Shown here piece after piece: positions 1 through 11,908 of a stretch of DNA of 64,000 nt (its first letter is position 1; every line of letters starts with the position of its first letter). The position numbers were made by a program, and so were the translations under genes. The notes under the pieces were generated by a model. That model was not told the DNA's origin, searched no databases, and saw nothing but the letters and a program-made list of their open reading frames with translations. Source of the stretch: Eimeria necatrix. Its lineage: Eukaryota > Apicomplexa > Conoidasida > Eucoccidiorida > Eimeriidae. Location of the stretch: NCBI RefSeq assembly GCF_000499385.1, contig NW_013651698.1:44102-108101 (forward strand), written 5' to 3'.

Positions 1-324
1 AAAAGGGGCTCCACAGAAGTGTGGGCTCCCGCGCCAATCGCAGGCCGCCAAACCTGTTCCCAAAACTGCAGACACAGACACCGCAGCGCCCCAATCCAGG
101 CAGCAGCAGCTGCAGCAGCAGCAAGTGCAGCAGCAGCAAGTGCAGCAGCAGCAAGTGCAGCGACAGCAGAAGCAGCAGCTGCAGCAGCTACAGCACAAAA
201 CCGAACAGGAAACGTCACTGTGGGGGCACAGGCAGCAGCAGCAGCAGGAAGCTGCGGCTGCTGCTTGTGCCGTTGCGGCGCTGATGCCAAACGTTCCAGC
301 AAGATCAAGCAGAAGCCGCAGCAG

Positions 325-363
<39 letters not shown>

Positions 364-1091
364 CCTACGCTGCGCAGAGTCATGGGAACGGCTTCGCTGC
401 GAGCCTCCATTATCAAAACATTTGCTATGTCTTCGTTCGCTACCTGCCCGTCGGCACCTTCTGCAGCAGCAGCAGCAGCAGCAGCAGCACCAACTGCAGC
501 AGTCTGCATGCGACCGTCAGCAGCCGCACCATGTACTGCAGCAGCATCGGCAACGTCAACTGCAGCAGCAAGAGCAGCAGCACCGAGCAGCAGCAGCAGC
601 AAAGGCACGTACCGAAGTCAACATGGACAAAGCTTAAAGAGCCGAAGTCGGGCAGCACTAAGTCGCCGCGAATATGGTGCTGCTGCTGCTGCTGCTGCTG
701 CCCCTGTTGCTCCTGCTGCTGCTGCAGCAACAGCTGCAGCGGCGCCAGCTGCTGCAGCGTCAGCTTGCGCGGAAGCACATGCGGGTCCGTCCAGCGGGCG
801 CCTGCTGAGAGCGAGGCAGCATTAGCAGCAGCTGCTGCCGCTGCTGCTGCTGCTTCATCTGTGTCTGCCTCGATCCTATCTGTTTCCCTTTGAAACGCCG
901 CTGCTGCTTCTGCTGCTGCTGCTGCAGCAGCAGCAGCAGGAAGCGCAGCGTCTACAGGGACGTAGCTGCTCAGCTCCAGCACAGTACCCACATGCACAGG
1001 AACTGGGGGCCCCCAGGGGCCCCCCCCTGGTGGCTGCCGAAGGCCCCCAGAGGCCCCCCTGAAGTAGTACTCAGCAAAAGCACGCAGGCCT

Positions 1092-1129
<38 letters not shown>

Positions 1130-2782
1130 GCACAAGCAGAAACAGTGCAGCAAGATAAACTGGCTTCTGGGACTGCTGCTCCCGTTGCTGCTGCACGAGT
1201 AGCTACCGTGCAGCAGAAAACACCTGAAGTAGCTTCAAGAATGCTGCAGCAACTGCAGCAGCAGCAACACGGTCAGCAGCAGCAGGAGCAGCAGCAGGAG
1301 CAGCGGTACCTGCAGCATAAGGCAGCTGCCTATCTGCAACAACAATGATGACGTCCTTGGCTAGCCACGGAGAGTGCTGCTGCAGCTGCACAGTAAGTGC
1401 AGCAGCAGCAGCAGCAGCAACTCGAGCAGACACCCGCACGCCTTCTTGCTTCATTCCTTGCATAAGCCCGTCTAGTGGCGGCAGCTGCTGCAGCAGCAGC
1501 AGCCAGTCAGCAGCAGCAAACCTGCTGAGTGCTGCTGCTGGGGCGGAGGCTTCTGCTGCGCCGTTTATGTTTGCTGCTTTCAGCAGGTGCTGCACCACAG
1601 CAGCAAATGCTGCTGCTGCTGCTGCGCCCGCCCTGGGTGCAGCTGCACTTGCTTCCGTTGTTGCTGTTGCTGCTGCTGCTGCTGCTGCAGCAGGCTCGGC
1701 AATCGGGTCATTGAAGTCATACAGAAAGGGAAACAAAATTGCTTCCTGTCCATCCCCTCTGCTGCTTCGGGCAACTGCAACAAAGTTGAAGTGCAGCGTG
1801 GCAGCAGCTGGCGGAGCTGCTGCTGCTCCTGCTGCTGCTGCTGCTGCTGCTGCAGTGCCTCCTGCTGCTGCTGCAGCATCTGAAGACTCCACCAGGTAAA
1901 ATGGCTGCAAGGAAGACTCAAGCTGCAGAGCAGCAAACAGCGCATGCAGCTCACGCAGAGCAGCAGGCGCCTGCTGCTCTGTGCATTGCTGCTGCTGCAG
2001 CTGCTGCTGCTGCTGCTGCTGCTGCTGCATCCTTGGGCGTAAGCTGCTTTCTGGCAAAAAGATGAAGGGATAGCGAGATGGCTTGAGGGGGCCAGAGAAG
2101 CAGGGCGAGGGTGCAGCAGCAGCATGACTTGCTGCTGCAGCAGCAGGAACAGCTGCTGCTGCTGCTGCTGCTGCCTCGAGTCTGAGGTAGACAAATGAGG
2201 CCAGCGAAAGAACAGCAGCAGCAAAAGGAGTCGCAGGCTTCCGGATTGCTGCTGCATGCTGCCCAGCAGCAAATGCATGCTCTTCAACTTCTGTGGAGTG
2301 CGGCCATGAGGGCAGACAAAACAGGTAAAAGAGGCCGCCTATAAACAGCAACGGGCTGCAGCAGCAGCAGCAACAGCAGCAGCAGCAACAGCAGCAGCAA
2401 CAGCAGCACGAGTACTCATGAACCTGGCAGCAGCAGCAGCAGCTGCTGCGGCCGCAGAAGCAAGCAGCTCGGCAGCAGGGCTGCAGATGCAGCGAGCAAA
2501 CAACAGCAGCAGCTGCAGCAAGAATATCTCCCCGGGCAGCACAGGTGGCTACAGCAGCAGCAGCAGCAGCGGCAGCAGCAGCAGCAGCAGCAGCAAGACA
2601 TAAAAGGAGTGTGAGCCTCGCAGTGCGGCAGCAACGCTGCAGAAACACGAGCTGTAGATACACCTGAGACGGCAGCAGCAGCAGCAAAACAAGAAGCAGC
2701 AAAAGAATAAAAGAAAACTTACGACAAGGGCCTTAACCTGCGCAGCAGATACTGCAGCTTTTCCTCCCTGCTTAAGCTTCTG

Positions 2783-2816
<34 letters not shown>

Positions 2817-2892
2817 GGATTTTGAGGCGAAGGCGCCTGATGAGGTTTTTGGGGCCAAAGCGGCGCCAGGCCTCAAGAGAAAAGCGACTCAT
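1..2892 (-). CDS. GAA1: GAA1-like GPI transamidase subunit, multi-exon, 3' part uncertain and possibly off the left edge
   Basis: GAA1 is an ER-membrane subunit of the GPI transamidase, which attaches GPI anchors to surface proteins. Exon 1 (2892-2723) starts MSRFSLEAWRRFGPKN, carries a poly-Ser run and ends at a GTAAGT donor. Exon 2 starts at 2355 after a CTG...CAG acceptor, in matching phase, with a hydrophobic stretch (FIGGLFYLFCLP) followed by EVEEHAFAAGQ, like the GAA1 N-terminal membrane segment and lumenal start. Family-like blocks follow: RGDGQEAILF (about 1760-1725) and SPWLAKDVIIVVADR (about 1380-1340), the best match to GAA1. Further blocks on the same strand (VPVHVGTVLELSSYVPVD about 1010-955; LVLPDFGSLSFVHVDFG about 670-615; an exon-like stretch about 450-360) probably belong to it. 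Poly-Ala and poly-Gln runs interrupt the homology. Exons after about 1345 are not resolved. The assignment rests on motif recognition only. Confidence 0.62.
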
Positions 2893-3136
2893 TGGCGCAG
2901 CCGGCCAGTATTGCTGCTGCTGCTGCTGCTTTTGCTGCTGCTGCTGACTTTGCTGCTGCTGCTGCTCCTGCAGCTGTTGCTGCAGCTGTTTCTCTCCCTG
3001 CTGCTGCTGCTGCTGCTGGTTCTAGATCCCCTGCTGCAACCGTTGCCTCCGATTCTCTTGCTGCTGCTGCTGCCTTTTCTCTTGCTGCTGCCGCTGCTGT
3101 TCTTGTGGCTGCAGCTGTTGTCGCTAGGGCCAGCTT

Positions 3137-3176
<40 letters not shown>

Positions 3177-3450
3177 GTTGCTCAGCCTCGCGACTGGGCG
3201 GGTACTGTTGCAGTTGTTGCTGCTGAAGCCTCTATGACTCGCTTTGCTGCTGCTGCAGGCTATGTGTGTTCAGGTTCTGCTGCTGCAGTTGCTGGGTCTG
3301 CTGCCGTCATAACTTTGCTGCAGCTGCTGGTCTTGCTCTTGCGTTTCTCCCGGCTATTTAGCCACTCTACACCTCTGCTGCTTGCTCGCCTCAAGTTCTG
3401 TTTGCTGCTGCTGCTTGCAGTTGAGCTGAACAGCGGTCATTGACAGCTTG

Positions 3451-3482
<32 letters not shown>

Positions 3483-4012
3483 ACAGCGAGACACGCAGCA
3501 TGGAGCCGCGCATAGAGCACGGCCAGTCCCCCGGCTGACTTGAAAAGCAGCAGCCACCTCAGTTTCAAATTTATTTAGTTTTTTTTATTTGCTGCTTTCC
3601 CCAAGAGGGCTTAACACACAGTGCAGCAAAGTCTTCTGCGCCAGCGCATGCGCAGCGGTAGGAGGGCCCCGCAGCCGACAGCAGCTGAACAAACGGAGAT
3701 AAAATAGTCTCTTAACAACTTTAAATTTGCATTTCTTTCTTAATTTACATTTTTGATTGCTTAAGAGCTTGGTTGGGGGCGTAGGAGCGGTCCTGTTGCC
3801 GCTGCTACTACTGCTGCTGCTGCTGCTGCTCTCACGGTGAGTTAACTGTGTTGCTGCAGCAGCAGCAACAATAGCAGCAGCAGCTGCAGACACAGCAGCA
3901 TCAGGTGCAAGATCTGCATCAACAGTTATAGCCGCAGGACTGCAACAACTTCAACAACACAACAACGGCGGCAGCCGCAGCAGCTGGGGCGCTGCAACAC
4001 TGGAAGCAGCAT

Positions 4013-4046
<34 letters not shown>

Positions 4047-4155
4047 AAAGGTGGCAACGGCCTCAGCAGAAGCCGCAGCAGCTCCAGCAGCAAGAAGCAG
4101 CAGCATGTAGCAAATATGTTTTTAGGGCGTGAGGGCCCATGGCCAGGCAGCAACA
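2893..4155. other. CTG/CAG-rich spacer between two divergent genes
   Basis: The stretch lies between the GAA1-like gene (minus) and the secreted-protein gene (plus). It is mostly CTG- or CAG-type trinucleotide repeat, so open frames of almost pure Ala, Leu or Cys appear on both strands. I see no exon with a mixed amino-acid composition. An A/T-richer patch at about 3560-3790 is the likeliest place for promoters of the two divergent genes, but no defined element can be named. Confidence 0.5.
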
Positions 4156-4345
4156 ATGAGAGGCCCTGTGCCGCAGCTGCTGCACTGTCTTTTCCTCTTG
4201 CTGTTGCTGCTGCTGCTGCTGCAGCACAGCCCTGCAGGCTGCAGGAGCTTGAAGCGCAGTAGACTGAAGAACGTGCCGTTGCCCTTGTCAGACGGTGCAG
4301 CAGCAGCCGCAGCAACAGCAGCAGCAGCAAAGGCAGCAGCCAAAT

Positions 4346-4379
<34 letters not shown>

Positions 4380-4528
4380 TTGCATGCGTTTGGCATTCCG
4401 CTGTTCGACGACGGGCCCGCCCGCGGCCGCAGGGCCTCTGTGGACTTCGCCTACGAAATTGGACAGCAGCAGCCCAACATTGCCTTTGACTACCAGACGG
4501 CCAATTTGCTGTCGCAGAGAGTGTGCGT

Positions 4529-4592
<64 letters not shown>

Positions 4593-5058
4593 GAGCAGTG
4601 GGGGGGCTGCTTGTGGTGCTGCTGCTCTCGCTGCCGCTGGCAGGGCGGGGGGTCCTGCTTCTGTTGCTGCTGCTGTTGCTGCTGCTGGCAGCGGTAGGGG
4701 TGCTGCCACGGTTGCTGCTGCTGGCAGCGATCGTGGCGCTGCTGCTGTTGCTGCTGCTGATGCTGCTGCCGCTGCTGCTGCTGCACCTTCTAGACGCTGC
4801 AGCGGTTTTGAGGGCCCTCTCTGCTGTTGCGGCATTTCTTGCGGACTTTGCTGCTGCTGCTGCTGCTGCTGTTGCGGCCGAAGCGGCTGGTTGCTTCTGT
4901 TGTTGCTGCTGTTGCTGCTGCGTTTGCTGCTGCTGCTGTCACAGGTGCTGCTGCCACATGTAGCTTCTTCCTGTGACCGTGGCCGCAGCAACAAATTCCT
5001 CTATGCTGCTTGGACTCGCGTTGCTTCGGCTCCTGCTGCAGCTGCTGCCCCCGCTGCT

Positions 5059-5089
<31 letters not shown>

Positions 5090-5238
5090 AGGCTCTTTGA
5101 CCAGCGCGAAGGCACTCTGGTCTTTATAGAAGAGGAGGGGCTTGGGAGAGCAGCAGACACAAAAATGACTGCAGAAGAAGCAGCAGGTGGCACTCGAATA
5201 GACCCGAACGTGAGCAAATCCGCTGCTGCTGCTGCTGT

Positions 5239-5270
<32 letters not shown>

Positions 5271-5765
5271 CTGTTGGTGATTTTCGCTCGCCAGATGTTG
5301 CACTGAATTGCGCTTGCGTTTGCCTCGCCTTGTTTTGTATTTGGGGTGTATGGACAGGAAGTGAAAAAGATAGAGAACGTCTTGCCTACCTTCACCAGAC
5401 CAGACGTATGCTTTTTTGCTGCTGCTGCTGCTGCTGCTGCTGTGTTGCAGCTGCCGTGCTGCTGCTGCTGTTGCTCGCGTCTGATCATTTGAGTGTAGCT
5501 ACCTCCCTTGCTGCTTTTATACCTCCTGCTGCTGCGTTTTTTGCTGCTGTTGCAGTAGTGCAGCGGCATGCACGACGGCCCGACGTCAGCCGCCGTCTTG
5601 CTGCTGCTGCTGCTGCTGCAACGCTGCTGTGCTGCTGCTGCGCTGCTGCTGCAGGGCAGCGGCATCTTGCGGCTGCTGTCTGCATGCGACGGCCAATTCG
5701 CATTTGTCTTTCAAGGCCCCCTGCAGCACCGCCTGGGGGTTAAGGAATGGGCCAGGCAAGTTTGA
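4156..5765 (+). CDS. putative secreted protein, unrecognised family, about 4 exons
   Basis: Four non-repetitive exon-like blocks lie in one orientation. Block 1 (4156-4294) starts MRGPVPQLLHCLF followed by a leucine run, a classical signal peptide or anchor, and ends at a GT after VPLPLSD. Block 2 (4379-4522) reads LHAFGIPLFDDGPARG to YQTANLLSQRV. Block 3 (5092-5209) reads LFDQREGTLVFIEEEG to TRIDPN. Block 4 (5655-5765) reads GSGILRLLSACDGQF to VKEWARQV and stop. Junctions 2-3 and 3-4 keep phase with GT/AG sites; junction 1-2 is one base out of phase, so a small exon or another donor is missing. Both later acceptors are the end of a CTG array (CTGCTGCAG). I do not recognise the family; a secretory-pathway protein is inferred from the N-terminus only. 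Confidence 0.5.
4531..4591 (+). repeat. uninterrupted (CTG)n tract
   Basis: About 20 perfect CTG units in a row, lying in the intron after block 2 of the secreted-protein gene. In the sense direction of the gene it is CTG, not CAG, as in the other introns of this block. Confidence 0.9.
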
Positions 5766-5913
5766 GGTGTACGTACACCTCAACAGGGTTTATTCTATAT
5801 GCTTTTGCTGCTGCCATTTGCCCAGAACAACTTCGCGTAGGTGTACGTACACCCCAACAGGGTTTATTGTATTTGCGTTTGCTGCTGCCATTTGCCCAGA
5901 ACAACTTCGCGTA
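5766..5913. repeat. two-copy 74-bp tandem repeat headed by GGTGTACGTACACC
   Basis: Copy 1 is 5766-5839 and copy 2 is 5840-5913. Both begin with the 14-bp palindrome GGTGTACGTACACC, followed by CAACAGGGTTTATT, a CTG pair and GCCCAGAACAACTTCGCGTA. A few substitutions separate them. The first palindrome starts directly after the TGA stop of the preceding gene, so the repeat is probably its 3' UTR. The same palindrome recurs at 58542, 59465 and 59492. Confidence 0.9.
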
Positions 5914-5937
5914 GGCCGGAGAGCTGGTGGAGGCCCG

Positions 5938-6418
5938 AGGGTTTAGGGTTTACTGCTCGGAATTTCGGTCAAAGGGTTTAGGGGTGAGGGTTTAGGGTTT
6001 CATTCGGGTGGTTTATTTGCGGCTGCAGGTACATGATAACTTCAGTGTACCCCGAAGCCCAAGTGAAGTTCATAACAGAGGTAAATGAGGGAACTTCACT
6101 GAGTTTCTCGCGCAGTGCAATTCAGAAGCGAAGATTATACCTTGAGGGCTTAGGGTTTAGGGTTTAGGGTTTAGGGTTTAGGGTTTAGGGTTTGGCTCTG
6201 GGCTGTGCAGCACTACGCGGACCCCGATGACCGACCAGGGTGCCTTAAAGGGTTTATTCCCGACGAGGAAGTTTCAGAGGTGAACTTTTTCGAATCCTAA
6301 ACCCTCAAAACCATTTTTAAAAAACATCTCTTGCAGTTTAAAAGCTGTTCTCATGCATCCTGACCTGTGGTTTGAGGGTTAGGGTTTTTGAGGGTTTAGG
6401 GTTTAGGGTTTAGCCGAG
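5938..6418 (+). repeat. telomere-like TTTAGGG units, scattered and in one array
   Basis: Short groups of TTTAGGG occur through this stretch, with a perfect run at about 6148-6192. Unique sequence separates the groups, so this is not a chromosome end. The stretch marks the boundary between the CAG-rich block on the left and the repeat-poor block on the right. Confidence 0.9.
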
Positions 6419-8524
6419 GGTCTGTGCTGCAGTACCGCAAGGCAATCCGCTGGCGCCATCCTCGGTTGTACCACCACGAGGAAGGAAAACCCTTGCCAGA
6501 AGGACACATCAGAGCCCCTCAGCCAATACCCTAAGTTGCTGCAGCTGGTGCTGCTGCTTCTGCTGCTGCTGCAGCTGCTGCTGTTGCTGCTGCGAACGCT
6601 GCAGCAGCAGTACAGCGCTGCGCCGCGCCTCACTTTTGCGGGTTTCAAGCCAGAAACGAAATAGTCGAACTGGACTTCAACTTCCCAGTTTGTTTCAAGT
6701 TTATTTTTGTCACTCCAGTGTGCCAATTCATCTTATTCATCCATTTATCACTTTTTTTCCGCCACTCACTTGCTATGCATCACGGCTTTCCTTGCAGTTT
6801 TGTTGGAGGCACTTTATGTGTCTGCTTGAATGGCAGTTATCTCGCCTTCAAATTGTAGAAGTGATTATTCATTTATTTAATGGAGTTAAATGGCCTTTGC
6901 GGGCAGCAGTGATGAGTAGTGAAAGCAACAACATGCAGCTGCCACAGAAGACTTGCAGTGGAAGTACCTGGAAGTAAATGGGACAGATTCGGAGTAAATT
7001 CGAATTAAAATGCATTTTGTGCCAGCTTGTATTCTTACAAACACATTTATATTAATAAATTAATAAACACATATACATATGTGGGTACATTTCTGTGTAA
7101 ATATGTGCAGATCTCTATCAACGTGCACTTATATGTACAATATCTGTATTTATGTGTTTTTTTTGTTTCACGAGGACGCGAGTACTTCTTTTGATCCATG
7201 AAATGTCCAATACAAATGTACACATTTTCAAATAACGCAAAGGGAAGAGCTCTAAGTGCAGAGAAGTCCCCAACGCAATGAGGGGAAGTAGGCAAGAAGA
7301 AGCTGAAACCAATTTATCGTTGCTCCTAATTGTTTGCTGTCCTTTATGTTTGGCCTGCAATAGCTTCACCAATATGTGGGTAATCCAGCGTTAGTCTGCC
7401 CTAAAAGGGACAAACAAAGGCACTCAGCTAAACCATTTCATTTGCTTCTGCTCATGTGTGCTTAGCCTTATTTCAGTCTGCTCATGGCCTTCTGCATCCG
7501 TTCTACTGTGTAATTCATATTTTCTGTTGTATGATATTTTTTGGACGGGACAATTGCATTTGTTTTGATTTAAATGGTGCTTTCAGAGAACTGGAAACCT
7601 GTATTCGGTGTCTTGTTTTTTCCGCCGCCGGATACAAATTAAATCAGTTCGGTTGCTTCATAGATAAATTAAAAAGATATTTTAATTAAAATTTCTCAGT
7701 ATAAATGAAAGTTGTCAGAATTAAAGCTTGGCTCAGTGCTCACACAGGCGAGGCAGCTGCAACATGAACAAAATATCCTTAAGTCCACCGCACCAGGAGC
7801 AAAACAACAAGACTTGAAAATCTGTGATTGCTTCAATGGGCATTAACGCGCTTCTTCGCAATACAACTGATAGAAGAAAATGCAGTGCAACATTTTCAGG
7901 AAAGATCCACGCATTCAAAGCTTCGGAAGTGCGAAAGCTGAGAAGACTGTAGAGTTTAGGGTTTACACAAGTTTGAGATCAAAGCATTAAGATCAACAAT
8001 CTGCTTTCAATTATTCAAATGGCGGCAATATACACGGAAGTCGTACAACTGAAGTGGCTTTGAGCTGCGAAGCCCACATGCCTGCGCGTTTGCACAAATG
8101 CACCGTTGCAGGTAACGCAGAAGTGCACTTTGCACTAAACGAGTCACTGGATACTTAGAAGCGGCCACGAACATATTTAAAAGAAAAAGAACAAACCAGA
8201 ACCTTTGTGAGTACCTCAAAATGGCGGCCGCGGAGCCGCGTTGAGACAAAACCAATAAAACCCACACCCAGGAGCGAGCTGAGCCTCCCGCTTACTTAAG
8301 AGCAGCTAAGAAGAGCATAAAAGTAAGCGGTGGTGAAGAATAAACGAGTTCGTGACGAATTCGTTTCTTCAAAAACACATTGCGTAGCACCAAACGCCGC
8401 CGTGACCATAAAACCCGAATCACTGGAAGCGACAGCTGCAGACGGCCGAAGCGAATTTGCAAACAAGAGCAGCAGCAGCAGCAGCAGCAGGAGCAGCAGC
8501 AGCAGCAGCAGCAGGCGCGGGGCG
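6419..8524. other. repeat-poor intergenic stretch, no gene recognised
   Basis: Base composition is balanced to A/T-rich with ordinary complexity. Short open frames (up to about 110 codons) exist on both strands, but none shows a recognisable domain, signal peptide or convincing splice context. A small CAG/CTG patch lies at 6540-6615. The right part should hold the 3' UTR of the first rhoptry-kinase gene. Confidence 0.5.
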
Positions 8525-9313
8525 TCAGGCCTCCGCCTTGGCCTTCCTCTTGGGCCTTTCGCTGGCCTGGCGCAGCTCCGGGTACCTGTCGAGCAGCTGC
8601 AGCGGGGTGGGCCGCTTGGCGCGGTCCCTGTTGAGCAAGTCGCTGACAGCAGCTGCCCAGACAGCGGGCACACCGACTTCGCGCAGCGCGTGGGAAGGCG
8701 GCGGCAGCGCGAGACTGCGGGCGGAGTGGGTGGCGTCCAACATGGCCAAGTACTCCTCCAGGCCGCGGCCTGTGCGGATCCTGAAGGGCAGCTTGCCGTT
8801 GGTCAACAAGACGTAGCAAGTGAGGCCTGCAGACCAGGAGTCGTACTTGTGCGAAATGTTGGCTTCGCCTTTGCGCACGAAGCACTCGGCGTGGGAGGGG
8901 TCCATGAAGAGGGGGGTGATCTTCTCGGAACACTTTCTGCGCTCGCCGGCCTCGCCGGCCATGCCGAAGTCCGCCAAGTGGACTTTGCCACTTTTGCTGA
9001 TCAAAAAGTTCTCCGGCTTTATGTCTGCGTGGCACCAGCCCGTCGCGTGCAGCCGCGCCACCGTCTCGAGCACTTGCAGGCAAACTTGCACGCGGGCTTC
9101 CACGGGCAGCCGCTCCACGGGGAAGCCGTGGGGGCTTTCGTGCAGCAGATCCGCTCCATCTCCCAACATGACTTCGGAAAGCAGCACTGAATTCCCAAAA
9201 ACGGTGTTTTGATGCACCTGCAGCGAGGCTTTCGGCGAGCCCACGGTGGCCACGAACAGCGGCACCACCCACTGGTTCTGGCGAGCCACTTTCCGCGCCG
9301 TCGGCTTCCCTCC

Positions 9314-9355
<42 letters not shown>

Positions 9356-10126
9356 CCGCAGCGGCTGCCGCTCCGTCTCCAGCATCAGCTGCATGTCCTC
9401 GTGCACCAGCCGCAGCAGCTGCCGCGGCGGCGGCTGCTCCATCTCCCCCAAGTAGTAATAAGGCATTTTGACGGCGAACTCGTCCAGCCCGAGAGCCTCG
9501 GCGTCTGCGCTGTGGCGTACAGACACCGCAATCACCACTGCTGTGCCTCCAGCCCCCAACAAGCCAGTCACATCCACCACACATTTGTTCAAGACAGTTT
9601 CGCCAGTGAGGGCGTCGCGCACGTTGTAGAGGGTCAAGTCGGGGCTCCCGCCGCTCATCAGAGAAAGCACTTCCTTCAAAACGTGCTCCAACTTGTGCTT
9701 TTTGCCTTTTCCGGAGGCTTTCTTGTCGCTGGTCTTCGCCGCCTTGTTGGTCATCATCGTCTCGACAACTGCTTGCTGCGGGCGCGGCAGCGGCTCCGGC
9801 TTTCGCAGGTATTTCGTGCCGCCGCTGCTGCCGCTGCCGCCGCTGCCGCCGCCGCTGCTGCTGCTGCTGCTGCTGCTGCCGTCCGCGGACTTCTTGCCGC
9901 GCATCACCTGCAATACCACGTCAGCAAAACTCATCTTTGAGCCCGCCCGCCCTCGCCGCACAGCTTTGGCAACCTCGGCGAAGGTCCTGGGCACTGCGGG
10001 GCTCCTTTGATAAGTGTTGTTGCCTTCAGAGTCAGCTATTTCTTCGACTTCTGGTTTCTGTGGCGGTGGGTGGCCATAGGCAAGGGCGGGCGCGAGCGCG
10101 CCCGCCAGAAACAGAAGAAGTCTCAT
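8525..10126 (-). CDS. rhoptry kinase family protein (ROPK) 1, single exon
   Basis: This is a 533-residue intronless protein with a signal peptide (MRLLLFLAGALAPALA), as expected of rhoptry proteins discharged into the host cell. A low-complexity region with poly-Ser/Gly lies at about 80-105. The kinase domain covers about 185-515: glycine loop LGAGGTAV near 190, ATP-binding lysine in EFAVKM near 219, a poly-Ala insertion near 260-275, a VMLGDGADLL element shared with the two neighbours, catalytic loop CHADIKPEN near 367 and DFG near 387, then MDPSHA in place of APE and DSWSAG in subdomain IX. The HRD arginine is Ala, but Asp, Lys and Asn are kept, so the kinase may be active and would be of non-RD type. 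It is the first of three head-to-tail ROPK genes. Substrate is unknown. Confidence 0.9.
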
Positions 10127-11908
10127 GGGCCCGGAGCTGAGTTCGCGTATTTTACGTAGAACGAGGCACTTAAACTAATAAAATAAATTTCAATTCTATT
10201 TTATGTTCAAAATAGGATTTAGAACATTTGTGTTTGCACACGCGCCAACATGGCACGGCGTGCCGCGTTCCCAGCGGCCTCCGACAAGGGGGGGTGGTGC
10301 TGTGCTGGGCGCCAGCAGTGCAGCTGCAGCTTTCCCAGGATTAAAGGAAGAAATCTAATTTCTTTCGAAATAAGCTTAAAGCATCTTTTTCATATTCATG
10401 CTTTGCCAATTAACCCAAGCGTGAGCAGGAACAGAAAAAACCGATCCCCCGAAACCCCGGGGCACTCAAGTGCAGCCCGAGCCGTAGACAGATAGATGAG
10501 ATACATTTCTCCTCACTTATTCTCAGGCGGCTGCGCTAAATATTGAAACCTGAGATTCTTTTTTAATCTTTAACTTTTTAAGGTAGGGTACGTAGAAGAA
10601 AGGTAGGGAAATAGGAATAGTTGAAGAAAAGGCAGTAGGGTAGGGCGCTACCTTGGCTTGTCCCTGAGGTACTTCCTTCTTAAAACGATAATGTGTTCGC
10701 GTTTCGCGTTTATTTTTGCTTTCAATTGCATTAATTGCTTATGATATTTAGTTTAGTGGTGTAATTGTGGGCGTTTTTTGCGGGTTCTACAGTCTTGCCT
10801 ATATATGGGCGGCGACAGCAGCGCCGACACAGTACCGTGCTGCACTGCTGCCCAGAAACACGATTGTCTCTGTCTTTTAAAATGATTGACTCTGCTTAAT
10901 TAAGTATGGCATTCCTCAGAACATTTTTTGGCTGCAATCACTTTATACTGGGCGCTGCTTGCTGGATCAAATTCAACTGATGATCCTTTGCTACAGAAGC
11001 CTGCCTAAACTTGATAACGAACAAAGTGGGCTAGTCAATTCTTTAATTATCATATTTTCCAAAAGTTCCTCAATTTATTCCTCAATAAACAAGATAAATG
11101 CATTTGAAATAGAGCTAGATGAACAGCAGATCTAGCTGCGGAGGACTGCCATCCCAAACAAACAAGGCAGGCAGAACTAATAGCCAGAAACCAAATGCAC
11201 TTACTTCCTCTCTAATTATTGAAAACAGAAGTGCAGAATACTTCTAATCATAAAGAATTCATAAACTGCTTCCCGAATCTAAAAGCCACCTCGAACAAGC
11301 CAAGAAGGAAGCAGTGTTTCTCAAGCCAAGAGTGGAACCCAAGACGCTGAAAACCCTAAATCCTGAGATGAAAACATCAATTTCTCACCATCTGACTTGA
11401 ATATACTAAAACATTGCAACTGCAGCAATACCAGAAACCCTAACAGCAAGCAGTATGACGGGGGAGCTGAGGGATCTGAAGTAGAAGTAGACAAAGAACT
11501 AAACTGCTTGAATTCAGTTTAAAAAGGGTTTTCTCATCCTGTTTTCATCAAAAGCCAAATCAAAAATAAATGGCGAAGAGCCGCAATATATGGCGAATCC
11601 ATTTCGGCTTCAAACAAGGGTAAATTCATTTGCGTGCAGTTCAAGAAAATATAAATGATTTAGTACGTAAAAATGCACCTAAAACGTACGTGTTTGACTT
11701 CACGTATTTTTAAACAATTCCAGGCCCCAAGAGGTGTTCATACACCCCGCGGTTTCGCTGCTAGCCACCAACAACACAGCTAGCCACCGAAACTAGCTAG
11801 CTGTTTCTCATGGGCTGCCCAAACCGCCGCCACTTGTTCTGTATGGGAAGCTTCTCCTCACACATAAGCTCCCAGTCTAAACCCTGAGCCCTGAGCTCCG
11901 CCAGGCCC
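10127..11908. other. intergenic stretch between ROPK 1 and ROPK 2
   Basis: It is 1,782 bp of mostly A/T-rich, non-repetitive sequence with no convincing gene on either strand. The left end should contain the ROPK 1 promoter and the right end the ROPK 2 3' UTR. One GGTGT-N4-ACACC element lies at 11733. Confidence 0.5.
11733..11746. repeat. GGTGT-N4-ACACC element, variant GGTGTTCATACACC
   Basis: This is one of ten copies of the inverted-repeat motif in the window. It lies about 160 bp beyond the stop codon of ROPK 2, on its 3' side. Confidence 0.7.

Noticed and set aside
125..1348. Long open frames of Ala, Gln, Ser, Leu or Cys on the plus strand opposite the GAA1-like gene
   Set aside because: CAG/CTG arrays are open in all six frames; such frames show no mixed composition or splice logic.
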